DNA of 64,000 nt from Siniperca chuatsi (GCF_020085105.1 NC_058044.1:29268206-29332205); one strand, 5' to 3'; positions 35,501 to 47,673 are shown, counted from the stretch's first letter. The notes: generated by a model from the letters alone, not told the origin. Made by a program: numbers and translations.

Positions 35501-38480
35501 TACCACACACACCCACTCACTTAGACTCACCGGAGCCGAGCAGCGAGTTGCCACGGCCTGTGGAAAAACTGCAGGCAGAGGAGGAGGAGAAAGAAGAGGA
35601 AGAGATGGCGGTGGGGGGAAGCGTGGAGGGGAAGGTGGGGTGGGGATGGAGGATGGGCTCAGGTAGAGCGAGGAGGTTAAGGCTGGAGGAGGAGGAGGCG
35701 CTGTGTGGTGATGGTGGTGGTGGTGCTCCTCTTCTCTCCGCTCTCGGTTCTTGCTGCCCCGTGGTCGTCCTGGGCCGTGGCTGCTCTTCTTGTTGCCGCG
35801 GTGCCTTCTCTCTCTGGGCAGAGGTGGAGGCGTGGCTTTGTCCTCCAGGTCCGCCTCTTCCAGAATAGGCGGCGTGCTCAGTTGAGACAGTTTAGAGAGA
35901 GACTTGGAGGGTTTGTAGTCCCCCGAGGAAGAGATCTTCCGGATCTTGCTGCTGCTGCCCAGCCCTGACGAGGAAGTGATGCGCATGATGGACCCAAAGG
36001 TGGAAATAGTGACCTTGTTCTCAAAAGGGCTCGTGTTGCCCTCCGACCTGTCATGACCCTGTGACCCTGCCAGTGGGCCATCAGCAGGAGTCAAAGCTGG
36101 TGGCTTGTGATATTTACTGTCCTCCTCCTCCTCCTCCTCTTCCTCCTCCTCCTCTTTGTCCTCCTCCTTTCCATCGTCCTCTTCGTCCTCGTCCTCCTGG
36201 ACTGCCGGCCTCCTGTGACGCTCCTTACGCTCCTCGACGCTGTGGTCGTCACCACCTCGGTCGTGGTCACGCTCCAGGCGGGAGGACGACGAGAACTGAT
36301 GGAAATCCTGAGCGGAAGACAGGGAGCCACCTCCAAGAGAAACACAAAGCTTTAGTCAAAATCAAATAAACTCACTGCTATCAACAGTCGTTACGTCACC
36401 TTCTCAACATTTCACTCTGGCTCCTGTTTCAGTCTTCACGTGGTACCTGTGTTGAATGGACTGGAGGAGCAGGAGGAGGAGGAGCAGCTCTTGCCAGTGC
36501 TTCCTGTCTTCTTACTGCGATGACCATGACTGTGTGAGCCCAGCTTCTTGGACTTTCCCTCACTGTCCTTGCTGCTGTGGTGACTGGAAGATATCTGTAC
36601 CAAAACACACAGGTCATAACGAGATTAGTTTTATTCATTCCGGGTTTTTTTTTGTTAAGATGACCAAAATGACAGTTCTTTACTATACATGAAATTAAAC
36701 CTGGCATTACTTGTCAAAATGTTCTTTATATATTACTGACAAAGGTATTGTGGCATCAAGATTTCTTAAAATTAAAACGTCCATCGCACAGTGTCCAGCA
36801 TCCAGTTGGTTGGCGTTTCGTACCTTTTCTATAGTGCTGGTCGTCACTGAAGAGCCCAGGCTGTCAGAGGACTTCTTGTGGCGCTCTTTTTGCCGAATCT
36901 TGTCCTTATGACTCTGAACAGACAGGAATACACAGGGCTCAGGTATGTTAAGAGTTGAACCAGGACCTACCAGACATACACTAACCACTCTTACACACAG
37001 ACACAAACAGGCATGCACGCACTCACTCACTCAATTACTATGGCTACTACCGTTTGAAATGTTTTTATACTTGTGCCAATATGATGCCATTTTGGTACCA
37101 ATACCAAAACTCTATTTTAAATACCTTACTTTGAAACTCTTTTAACACAATAAGCCTCAATAAGTTCTCAAATGTTAAATGTTGTTTGAACACAAGCAAA
37201 CAGAAGAACTTTGCCTCTGTAGAATTGTTGAAAATTGGCAAAATTTTCATTTAAATCGGAAACTTTCTACAAATCTGACCAGATATGCGATGCCAACCTT
37301 TGGTACTTAGCATTTTACCTAGCCCTTACAGCTACAAACATCAGGACCAGTGCTTACCTTCCTCTGTCTGTGGTGGTGGTATTTGTCTTGTGATGGAGAG
37401 CTGGAGCGCCCCCTGGAATGACTGAAGGAGCTACTTGTATTTTCACTGGAGCGCAACTTCTTCTGCTGTAAAAACCAAAGGAGAAAGTGAAGATCGTCTC
37501 AAGACCAAATAAAACCTTTTCAAATAATACTTAAAGGTGCAATCACAATCAATTCATCAGTCAAATCAAATCAAATCATTGTGTGGCTTTAGGTTAACAG
37601 CAAATACAGATAGGAGCAGTTGAGCTTCTTGTGTTGGTGCTAGACGAAGACAGCCCTTAGCGACTTCTGGATCACTGCCTACATCTCAGTGATTAAACAG
37701 GCCTGGTGTTATGCTCACTGACTGCTGTTTCCTCAACCGACAACTGAGCCAATCAGCGCTTTGTAGGGTGGGATTGAGAATGGGGACGTCACCTTCCTGT
37801 GCCAGAGCCAGAAAAATGTTGACGAGCATGGTAGAAATCAGCGTAGCTACACAGGCGGTTTTTAGTCATCAAATTACAGAAATAACAACAACTGCTTCAA
37901 GTGACACGACACACTTAAGTTGAATGGTCCTACCGCAGCTTCTGTGTCGAATGAAAATGACTGGCCGGACATGTAAGTCACAAGTGATTGATTTGAGCAG
38001 AATTACCCCAAACAGAAATCAGCTAACATAAACACAATGCCAGACTGAATAATAAAGTGAAAACAAGATGCCAATTCAATTTGATTATCAGGCTACTTCG
38101 ATTCAAAGGCACAAATAAATTAATTTGTTTGATGTTTATAGTTAAGTTTAGCAGTTATGTTTACTATTAACGGGCAGTCTTAACGCTTCACAGCGCATTT
38201 AAGGGAGACATTTATCTCTGATGTTTGTAGTTGCTACCACTTCCATCATGTGGTGTTTAAGACATTTGTGACTCTTCAATTTCCTTATTTTTGCGGTGTT
38301 TTGTGCAAGAGTATTGGTTTGCAGTCTATACTGTTGTCCATCTTACCATTTTGTTGTAGTGATGCTTGCAGTAGCCGCAATATTTCACGTTGTCAGCTTC
38401 TGGGCCTTCCTCCTCACACAGCAGACCTGCCATCTGAGCACTGAATACAGGGTGTCACAGGGTCAGACAGGAAACAGGAG

Positions 38481-38549
<69 letters not shown>

Positions 38550-40321
38550 CCTGACAACGACACCTGGATGTCGCCCGAGTCACCTGAGAGCTTTTGTCAT
38601 TGATCATGACAGGATGATCAAATGTCAGGTCTCTGCACACAAAAATCTGAGCCATATAATCTTCCAGGCATTGTGATAGGAATCAGTTGCAGCTTACACA
38701 AAATTAAGTAATGCCACCATGAATTTAACACAGACTTTATACAATCAGTAGAAGAAAAAATTGACAAAATTAACTAATAATACAGTAGCTATAGAATCAC
38801 CAGATTATTTTAAGAGGTCAATAAAGCAAAAATTGCAAAAGTCATTAAAAATTATCAAATTCTAAGGCAAAAGACATTTATAATTTGGATACTTGTTTCA
38901 TTAAGAAATACAGCTCTATATTGATAAGGCCTGTGACTCATCTCATCAATTTATAAATTACGACCAGCAAATTCCCAAAAAACTGGAAAAAGGCAGTTAT
39001 TACAACAGCCTTCAAAGCAGGGGATCGTGATCTGATATGCAACTATTGCCCTATTTCTATTCTTTCTGTCCTGTCAAAGGTACTTGAGAAGGCTGTGGCA
39101 GCACAGCTAGTTGACCATCTAGAGACCAATCAACTCCTTCATCCGCAACAATCTGGTTTTAGACCAAAATATTCCACAGAAACTACAAATTGTTATTTCA
39201 TTGAAAATGTAAAGCATTCCTTGGATGGGGGTAATGTTGTGGGGGCAGTGTTTCTTTGACACTATCAGCCATGGCATTCTCCTGTCTAAGTTGTCTACAT
39301 TCAATTTTTCTAAACAAGCAGTTGATTGGTTGGAGTCATATCTTCAAACTAGCGAGCAGTGTGTGAAAGTTGACCAAGAAAAGTCATCTTTACCCTTTAA
39401 ACAACAGAATGGGCATTCCCCAAGGTTCAATCCTTGGTCCGCTGCTTTTCAGTCTGTTGTCTGACCTGCCTGCAAGTTGCCCAGAGGCCGGCTACCAGCT
39501 TTATGCAGATGACGCGGTCATATATGTACCAGCTATGTCACCTAGAAAGGCAGCGGAGATCCCAACTGCATACTTGGATCCATCAGTGGCAGCAACATAA
39601 TCATCTTGTATTGAATTTAAAAAACAAAAAATGTTTCTCCATTAGAAAACAGGGCTCACTTGAACATTTTAAAATCCAGATATGGAATGAAGAAAGAGAG
39701 GAGGTCAATGATTCAAGTTCTTAGGAATAATCTTAGATCCACAACTCAAATTCGATAAACATGTAAAGAAGATTTCAAAAACAGTGAAGATCAACCTTAA
39801 TTGTTTCAAATTCATCAGGCACAGCATACCCACTCCGGCAGCCCAGTTATTTATGCACTCTATGACTTTCTCTCGTATTTCATATTGTATGTCCGCCTGG
39901 GCTCAAGCATCACCATCTACAATCAGAAACCTCACATCCTTATACAATCAGGCACTGAAAATAATAGACAAAAAGCCTGTCTCGTGGCATCACGGTCACA
40001 TACTAAAAAGATACAATCTACTTAGCTTTGAGAGCTTTACTCATTTTTGTTTTCTCAAATTAGTTTTCAAATGTATCAACAGTCTAGCCCCAGAGCCTCT
40101 TTCCAGATATATCCAAAAACAAGACAGTAACAGAGTAACTAGGAGCATGGTGAATGGGAACTGTAAAGCAAACCAGAGCTGTACCCATTTTTAGCTAATC
40201 GTACTCTAAACTACCAAGGTGTACTGGTGTATGTGTATTTTATTGTATTTCCATATCTGTAGTGTATTGTGGTTTTATGATACTGAAAGCTGTATATTTT
40301 GAGCCCAATAGGGACAAGAGT

Positions 40322-40396
<75 letters not shown>

Positions 40397-43300
40397 CTTA
40401 ACAATTACCAGGTGACATGGAAAGCTTGTCTGCAGCCCTGTCTGTTGCAGGTCATGCAGGCTCCACAGGCAGCCTTGCTCTCCCTCCCATGGTCCTCACA
40501 GATATAACAGGTCTGGTGAAGCAGCAAAGATGGAGAGAATAAGAGATGAAGGAACACAGACATATCAGTTATTATTATTAACAGGTGCTATGTTGCCCTG
40601 TAAGTTCACACAAAGTCCTTGCTGTTTCAAAGAATGCAGATTCATGTGGAAAGCTGTGGAAGGTTTTGAAGTCTTGTGAGGCCTTGTTCCATCTGTTGCA
40701 CTAGTGTTAGCAGGGCAAACTTATTTGGCCATTAAAGTGAACCATTGTGATTGCAGTGCGGGAAAGACAAAATGCTCCTTAATTTGAGTCCAGCTGCAGC
40801 TATACTGTAAATGGTTAGGAAGTTTTGCTTGTCAAGACAACAGATGGGGCTTTCAAACAGAACACAGTTTGCTCCGTGCTTGCTGCTTTGTACAGAAAAA
40901 CTGTTGACCAGATGTTTGGGAGCTTGTGGCTAGTTGTGTATCTTGATGCAACTATAATCTAAAATGTATTTCCCTTCCCTGTCATCCACATTCCTTGTCA
41001 TTTCCTTCTACTTTTTTATAAAATAGGTGTAGAATGGTTTCATGATAAAAAAAAGCCAAAAAAATAAAATCATCATAACAACTGGAAATAATTGATTTTA
41101 GAGCTCAAGGCTGGAATTCTTGTGTCCTGTGTTAAAGCAGCATCAGTCTTCACTGACATGTAAATGTGCTCACGTCCACAAAATACATGTACACATGTGA
41201 GCACACACAAGCAGACAAATGCATGTACGCACACACAGAGCTTTTGTACTTCTTCCGCAGCTTTTCCCCAGTGAGCGGGACTGACTGGTGGGGGGCAGAA
41301 GAGGCCTAGCAACAGGTGCGGGACAAAGGAACAGCGGGCTCTTTACCTTTTCGCTTCAGCCCTCTCTGTTTCGCCTTTTCTCTCCCCTTTCCTCTGTCTT
41401 CCTCTGCTCCCCACATCCTACCCTGCTCTCTGTTCCCCTCAGAGGATGTCGGCTATGTAATGAAAGGCCAGAGACATAACTACACCGAGCGTGTAAAAGG
41501 AAGAGTGGCTTCTCAAATTTTCACTGTCCATTGTAACGCTGTCTAGGAATGCAGGCAGCAAAATCTAGATGAATGGCTCTGACAGGGGAAAGCTGCATGC
41601 AATTTACTGTAGCTGACGCAGTAATATGAAACCAGGCACTCAAACACTCACATGTGCACATTTATATGAAGGCACGGACACACACACATTACATACACAC
41701 AGCGTGTCAGCGACTGGCTGCTCAGTCTAATGAGTCCATGTGTCAAATATTGATTTCTTTGTAATTTGCATTGCTTTAAAAGGCCGACTCTGATGCATGC
41801 TTGACACACCGCTCACTACTTCTGCTATACACAAGCTGCCTACTACCAAAGACTACACAGACAAGAAAAAAGGTACTAAAAAAAGCTTTTCTGAATGCCT
41901 AAGCATGACTGCGTGTACGACGAAGGATATGTTCAGTCTGTTTTCTATAGGTGGTCTCACTCTGCATGTTAGGGCTCTGTGTGAGGTCCCATTATCTTTG
42001 TACTTCATCAGTCAGTATGCAGCATTTCATATGTAAACATGTCATTAACCAGTGTTCATTTATTAAACATGGAGATAACACGAAGAACAGACGTAAAGAT
42101 ACTTCCCTGTTGGATATTATCAACTCTTGATGCTTTGTACCACGTAATTAATGATTATTTTCATTATCTATCACATTTATTATTTGTATTAATCAATTTG
42201 TCGTTGTATCTATAAAATGTAAAAAAAATTTTTTTTAAAAGTCCATAAAGTTATCCCAGAGCCCAAGGTGACATCTTCAAATTGTTATTACTGTCTGACC
42301 AACAGTCTATAACTCAAAGAGATTCAGTTCTTAATCAAAAACTAATTTAACTCATTTAAACGAATCGCTTCAGCACAATTCAGTACATTGCAATGTGTAT
42401 TTTGTGATGAACTGTGGTAAATGTACTTCTTTGTTGTTCCCTTGACCCGCCTCATCTATTTCTACTAAAGCTGGAAATCTCCCACATTTCCCAGAATGAC
42501 TTTCAGCAACCTCCAGAGAGCAGGCGTGACCTTGCCACAATCAGCTCTGAGTATGTACGGAACGTGTAGGTGGAGAGAGCGATGGGTACGTGGAGCAAAA
42601 CTGTTTTTCCTGTTAAGGGAGAAACGAGTTGTGCTGTTTCCCACATGTCTTAAAGCTGCATTGCATCATGGTCTGTTGAAGCTACTGCTGTTGGTGGAGA
42701 AATTGCTTCATGTCTTTTTTCTTTTCTGATTGATTTCTCTCTGTGGGATTGCTGTCACTGATGGAAAAAGCGTGGTCTAAAACAAAGTCCGGTTAAAGTT
42801 ACAGTTTAACTTTAAGTGAAGAATTTACTGCTACAAAGGTTTATTGTGATTGCTCTAGAATTAGTTATGTGACACCAACGGGGCTGGACTCCTCATACGT
42901 TTTCATTACAGGTGCCACTATAATACCTGAGTTTGAATACAGATACCAAAACTATACTTTTTACAATACCTTACTTCTAACCATATTTTCTACAGAAAAA
43001 AAGCTTCTAAATTTTAATGCATAGGATTTCCAAGTTGTCTAAACACAAACAACTGTACAAGAATGAATCTGACCAAGCATTTGGTGCAACTTTTTGATAT
43101 GAGACATTTGTGCTACAGACATAATTTGCTTGGACAGTACTGATGTTTGATACCTGGCCTTAGTTGCCTTATCATTAAAGGACATTTTTACATGTGTTTC
43201 AGCCACTGCGGGAGGAAAAAAAATGATGGTTTTCAGATCAGCACAGCCATGCCCGTACCACTCTCTGGCCATACAGAAATACTGAAAAGAAACCATACTG

Positions 43301-43949
43301 TGTGTCCTTAATTTAAGTCTCTCGACGGAGCACCGCATTCTGATGAATGCTGTACACTAACAATTGTTCACTTCACAATGTGTTACAGGTTTTATCCAGT
43401 CAGCAGTGTGTGTGTCAGTACCTTGATGTATCGCTCATGCGGGACGTACTGCAGGATGATGGGCTCCATGGTGAGGACGTTGGCAAACTGCACCTCAGGG
43501 ATGTAGAGTGCACACACAACGTGGGCCCAGCCTGACGGAGAGATTGGCAGTGGATCAATGGCATGATAAGGTCCCTTATGAATGAAGTGCTTGTATTCTA
43601 TTTCAGGCAAGGAGGCGGCCCTGCTGTTTCGTACATTCGCTGTGTAACTCGGGGAAACAGCAGGGGAGTGAGATGGACAGAGGATGGAGATTTACCTCCG
43701 CTGTCTGTCCTCTTGAGGGCACCATCTTTGTGGGGACACAGCTCACACCTCTGGGGCAGGGCAGGACAGAGCAGAGCAGAGCTTGTTGTGAGTGTGCCAT
43801 TGGTTGGAGCGGATGATGCAGGAATGGACGGATGTGTTGTGTCACGTTGTGTGTTGGCATACTCACCACGCGCGCCGCCCTCTCCTGTGACTCACACTTC
43901 CGACAGAACCACGGACCGGTGGGCACCTGGACAATGCCATAGCATGCTG

Positions 43950-43981
<32 letters not shown>

Positions 43982-45030
43982 AACAGGTTAATTGATACAC
44001 GGTCCTCTGCAATTTTCCAACACATACATGACTATAACATATATTACATATATACTGCCAAATTCTTCTTTTACATTTTTAGCTTCACCATTTTCTGCTG
44101 TATATTACACATATCTCTTATATTGTGTTGTCCTGTCAGTAATGTTAAGTTCTGCTGTCATCTTGGTCAGATAATCCTTGAAAAAAAAGAAAAAAGAAAG
44201 AAGACATTTTTAATCCACTTGGAACTTTAATTTAAGATTGAATAGGAATGAAACTGACCCTATGAAGGCAGCTCTTAACTCAAGTCTGCTGTGGCAGCTT
44301 CTAACTAATAATCATTCTTTATTACATGTTATAGCACTTTGGAACAAAAATCATCTCCACTTCAAAAGCTTAACCTGCAGATGAGAGCAGAGGGAAGTCA
44401 GCCTGGTTATAAAACTACACCAGCCTCCCAGAGTTGATCCAACACTCCGTGACGGGGCTAATTTTTGCTCAGAAATATGATCCTATAAATTAACTGCTGC
44501 CCTTGCTAGTCTGATTAAAGCAACAAAGCAAGTGGACATAAGGTAACGTAGTGTCCAAAACCGGCGGGCCTCGCCGGGGCTGTTTTTGTCGCAAAAAACA
44601 CGCTTCTTGCAGTATGTCGTGAATCCAACCGGGCCACACAGTCACGTCACACACACGGACCTTAATGCCATCACGGCGCCATCCGGGCTCGGTGTCACTC
44701 CGCTTGGCCCTGTGTGTTTAATCATGTGTGCTGAGGAAACAACAAACAGCACGCCTACCTACCCCTCCCACACACACATCAACACACACAAACACGCACG
44801 TAGACAGCGACAAGTCCTACCTAGAAACCTACCGACCTACCAGCACCTCTGGCTGCCTCCGGCCGCCGGCTCAGCCGCCACAGCTGCCCGGTAATTACAC
44901 GCTAACAGCGGCTAATGTTACCTTGGTGAACGGCGACGCTGCAGCCGTGTCCATCACAGTAAACCAGCGGATTCTCAGCCCAGCCTCGCTCGTCTGAACA
45001 CACGCAGCAACCTCCGACCATTTCCCGCAT
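26514..45030 (-). CDS. mllt6: MLLT6 / AF17, PHD-finger chromatin protein, 20 coding exons
   Basis: AF17 is a nuclear partner of the DOT1L H3K79 methyltransferase complex. Coding exons, 5' to 3' on the minus strand: 45030-44922, 43946-43867, 43750-43696, 43531-43422, 40512-40409, 38440-38347, 37465-37358, 36913-36824, 36594-36447, 36330-35531, 34986-34820, 33703-33586, 33411-33345, 32992-32844, 30187-29987, 29351-29275, 28983-28613, 28408-28312, 26846-26634, 26546-26514. The first six encode the PHD / zinc-knuckle / extended PHD module (MREMVGGCCVCSDERGWAEN..., CYGIVQVPTGPWFCRKC...). Exon 10 has an acidic tract, an AT-hook-like HGPGRPRGSKN and a His run. Exons 14-15 carry the octapeptide-like ELLLEKH and the leucine zipper (VEMLQSLHSLQQENQRLQ...) that contact DOT1L. 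The tail is Gln-rich. About 1062-1066 aa (human 1093). The exon-10 to exon-11 frame does not join at the first donor; see findings. Confidence 0.92.
27656..27812. mobile_element. Short inverted-repeat element (MITE) in mllt6 intron
   Basis: The left end is TTTAAAGGAATAGTTCAACA and the right end is AAAATGTTGAATGAATCCTTTA, which are imperfect inverted repeats about 150 bp apart. This is the form of a very common teleost MITE, by general recognition. There is no coding capacity. It lies in the intron between the last two large coding exons of mllt6. Confidence 0.6.
31231..31700. mobile_element. Inverted-repeat element (MITE) with GC-rich core in mllt6 intron
   Basis: The left end is CAGACTGTATATAAGGATGG. 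The right end, reverse-complemented, begins CATAGACTGTAGCATAAAGA, so the ends are imperfect inverted repeats. Both are followed by GGACGAC on the inner side. The core is CpG-rich (31500-31680), including TGACGTCA at about 31590. It is non-coding and resembles a dispersed teleost element by general recognition. Confidence 0.6.
33960..34625. repeat. Two adjacent copies of an AT-rich dispersed repeat in mllt6 intron
   Basis: Segments of about 33960-34262 and 34263-34625 share ordered motifs. These are ATTATTTTC...TTAATGACTAATCTGC, then a GTAAGAAAATAGTCAGAAAT-like stretch, a (C)CCAGAGGGCAAGGTGATG / GAGCCCAAGGAGACGTC stretch and CCAACCAACAGTC. A third copy is at 42130-42385. This matches a well-known kind of teleost dispersed element. 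Ends were not defined precisely. Confidence 0.5.
38485..38548. repeat. (CA)n microsatellite in mllt6 intron
   Basis: Over 60 bp of uninterrupted CA/TG dinucleotide, starting about 40 bp upstream (in mllt6 sense) of the exon-6 acceptor. Other (CA)n runs in the window are at about 40326-40394, 43949-43978, 45777-45801, 47611-47671, 57215-57281 and 63852-63890 (as TG). Confidence 0.9.
38790..40325 (+). mobile_element. 5'-truncated, frame-broken LINE (non-LTR retrotransposon) fragment with reverse-transcriptase remnants
   Basis: Read on the plus strand, antisense to mllt6, successive frames encode pieces of an L2/CR1/Rex1-like reverse transcriptase. About 38960-39259 has the finger/palm start (VLEKAVAAQLVDHL, QSGFRPKYSTETTN). 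It is followed by DTISHGILLSKL. About 39370-39600 has GIPQGSILGPLLF and the catalytic-loop motif LYADDAVIY. About 39784-40194 has the thumb and C-terminal part. The pieces are in different frames, and the residues normally preceding FDTISHG are deleted, so the first catalytic aspartate motif is lost. The 5' part and endonuclease are missing. The 3' end runs into a (CA)n tract at 40326. It is a dead insertion in the intron upstream of mllt6 exon 6, ending about 85 bp from exon 5. Confidence 0.85.
40326..40394. repeat. (CA)n microsatellite at the 3' end of the LINE fragment
   Basis: An uninterrupted dinucleotide run immediately follows the LINE 3' sequence (GGGACAAGAGTTGAAAA). Tail-adjacent microsatellites are common for this kind of element. 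It ends about 15 bp from the mllt6 exon-5 donor. Confidence 0.9.
42130..42385. repeat. Third copy of the AT-rich dispersed repeat
   Basis: It has TTAATGATTATTTTCATTAT, then CCCAGAGCCCAAGGTGACAT and CTGACCAACAGTC, matching the order of motifs in the copies at 33960-34625. It lies in the mllt6 intron between coding exons 4 and 5. Confidence 0.45.
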
Positions 45031-45400
45031 GCTTCTCCCATATGAAATAATGTACTTCCCCTCCCGACAACCGCTAAGACCTCGCCCAGGCCTGTCAAGT
45101 GGTCGTCCCGCACTTTAACGCCGCACCGGGCATAGTCGATGGCCGCTTTCGTCGCGCAGTTTTTTAGCAGCGGAGCGGAGAGACGAAATCTCGGCGTGGG
45201 GTTTGTGGTGCTGCTGCTACGTTTTTTCCGTGATGTCCTCCCCGTCCCCATAGAACCGATGCAGTGCGCATGCTCAGACCTGCTCCTCTGGGTCGGAATA
45301 CAGCAAGGTAGCAAGTTATTGTTAATTATTTTTTTTTTTACACGAATCCCCTTTTCACCGCACGTTCTCAGGCTCTAGCTTTCATTTATTAATTCTTATC
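45031..45400 (-). promoter_or_regulatory. mllt6: mllt6 5'UTR / CpG-rich promoter
   Basis: The sequence upstream of the mllt6 start codon is CpG-rich (about 44540-45310), with no TATA box. The start at 45030 is chosen because it is the first ATG in the conserved PHD frame (MREMVGG) and fits the MKEMVGG start of the mammalian protein. An ATG in another frame lies about 12 bases upstream. Confidence 0.5.
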
Positions 45401-45775
45401 AATGTGAGAATGTTGTACCTGAAGGTCGCTCATCTGTTGAACAGTTTTATAATTAGATCAGTAAAACATGTGGATCTCTCAGTCAAAACCGCTGGCTGCG
45501 CTCTGTTTCTCTGTAAAAATTGTTTCAACAGCGCCATCTTCAGGATTTCCGCAGTATAACGGGGCAACAATTACAAGCTATTTCACCATCCAATGTCCTG
45601 ACCTGAAATGAAAAACATCCACAGTGCGACTGATTTTTGACTGTCAAGTTGACTCTATAGTTCAGTCAGCAGATGTCACCAGAAGGCTCACATTTCGACT
45701 GTACTTGCGTCATTGTTGCTTTATGACTCCTGTCTCGACTGGCAGGCCGGTGTTATGGTGGAAATGGGACTTCAG

Positions 45776-45806
<31 letters not shown>

Positions 45807-47310
45807 GGGCAGAAGCATGGCTTTCTAGATGCTAGTCCCATTCCCATTTCCCTACATGGTTCATTTATGAGCAGAGGTGATATTCTTTATGTGTCCTTAA
45901 GCTGTTTTTTTTTTTTTTTACCCTCCTACATTAGCACAAACAAGCCTGACTTCAATTTTAGCCTTAAACCTCTGCAGACAATCTTACTAAACAAACTACT
46001 CAGAAAGAAAATACCCTGAATACCTCTTATAATTGGAAAAAGATAAATGCCCTGGTTGTACTTCTGAAATGGATGACTGGGCTTTTTAATCCGACATACG
46101 GACATGAAGCTGTGATGACAGTTTGCCTCATTAGTGTCACTTCTCTTCAAACCCAAAGAGAGAAAAGGGAACTGGCGCTGATGGAGGGGACAGATAGTGT
46201 GGTGGCAGCTGGATGAAGCTAACACCCTGTTCTGGTCTGCAGGCAGCAAGGCGTGACCAAGTCCCTGCGCTGACATTTGGGTGAAGTACATCCACGTTCG
46301 CACAGCCCGATACACTGACACAATAACTTCGTGGCTAGTCAGAACCCATTTTGTGTGTTCACCAAAACTTCCCCGATACTCTCAGGAGATTTGGTTGTCA
46401 GTGGAGGTTCCTAAAATTTGTCATATCAAAATTCCCACAAACCCTCAGTTTTAACCCACATTTTGTCCTCACCCAGATAAATTCCCATATGTGGAGTTTT
46501 ACTGGCAGACAATTTATTACTATAAATTCTGTGGGTGGGGTGAGAGTTAGGTGGGGAGAGTGAAACTATTGATTCAAATCATTTTTGCACATTCTCTCAT
46601 TGAGCTTTCTTCTAGCTAAAGAAATAATAATGACATTAAGCTATTCTTCATTTAGTTTGGGACCTCCTGCACCATTTTTAAGGGCCCCAAATGGGTCCTA
46701 GAAACCACTTTGAGACCCACTGCTCTGTAAGCGATACTGCGTAAGCCAAACACATGAAACTGACATGTAGTACCCCGCTTTCCCCAGCAGATGGATGCTG
46801 GTGTGAAGATCCACTGACATTCATTTCCTCAGCATCCGGGGAAGAAACAGTGATGTATAAATCCTGTGATGAAATTAGGAGACAATCCCATACCAAATTT
46901 TAGATTTAACATGCTTTCTGAGAAATCTCAACAGCAACTTACATTTAATTTAGACCTACTTCGACTTTCATTTATATCCCCATTACCTCTGTCCTTTTTA
47001 TATATACTTATTTGTACTTTCTAAGCCCTTTATATACAACTCTATATATCGCTCTGCAAAACTGTGAGCCATTTCTAACTAGTGCTAAATGAGTATAATA
47101 TTCAGGAGTGAGAAACCAACACGTGGTGCAGCGCGAAGTGATGTCCTTTGAAGCAGTGAACTGCACTCAAAACCACAGCCTAAAAGGAGACATGTGACCT
47201 TCTAGATAATAGGATTTTTTTTTCTTCTGCAGTCTTGAATTGGCAAGTGTTTTTCAGAGAAGCTAAACTTCTCTCAACAAGGGGCAGGTCTATGTGTGAT
47301 GAAGGAAAAA
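45401..47310. other. Intergenic interval between mllt6 and the 3' end of ikzf3
   Basis: No coding exon recognised. It has a (CA)n run at 45777-45801 and a T-run at about 45905-45919. The frames at 45624-46321 on both strands show no domain or splice evidence. Confidence 0.5.
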
Positions 47311-47320
47311 AGTGGTCTCT

Positions 47321-47326
47321 TTTATT
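47321..47326 (-). terminator. ikzf3: Candidate poly(A) signal of ikzf3 (AATAAA, minus strand)
   Basis: Plus-strand TTTATT at 47321-47326 reads AATAAA on the minus strand, about 515 bp beyond the ikzf3 stop. The intervening sequence contains a (CA)n run at about 47611-47671. It is the nearest canonical hexamer I saw; later sites cannot be excluded. Confidence 0.4.
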
Positions 47327-47598
47327 TTTACACCTTTACACAGATGGAAGTAAAAAAACGACAGCAGATACACAATGCGTTCATTTTTGCTACTTTGTTG
47401 AACATTTGAATGTATATATGGCATATGGCTATATGATATAAACAGCGGCTACAGCAGGGATCATTAAGTACAAATGTATATATGAAAAGGAAGTAGAATT
47501 ACTCCCGCATAAAAACTTTACAGGCCATCTTTTCAGATGAGTACAGTATGACTAAGAACACTCTGACACCCGTCACACTCCTATAACGTCTCTTTCAA

Positions 47599-47610
<12 letters not shown>

Positions 47611-47671
<61 letters not shown>
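47611..47671. repeat. (CA)n microsatellite in ikzf3 3'UTR
   Basis: About 60 bp of CA dinucleotide follows a (TC)n run at about 47599-47610. It lies between the ikzf3 stop and the candidate poly(A) signal, so it would be transcribed as (UG)n. Confidence 0.9.

Positions 47672-47673
<2 letters not shown>

Noticed and set aside
36091-36369. Frames on both strands opposite the acidic part of mllt6 exon 10
   Set aside because: Trinucleotide repeats are stop-free in several frames. Only the frame joined to exons 9 and HGPGRPRGSKN shows conservation.
38296-38676. Plus-strand frame of 126 aa running through the CA repeat
   Set aside because: It is antisense to mllt6 exon 6 and extended only by the stop-free CA tract, giving an artificial Thr-His polymer.
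43949-43978. Dinucleotide and other short tandem repeats considered as CRISPR-like arrays
   Set aside because: They are simple microsatellites with no spacers. The window is eukaryotic, so CRISPR is not expected.
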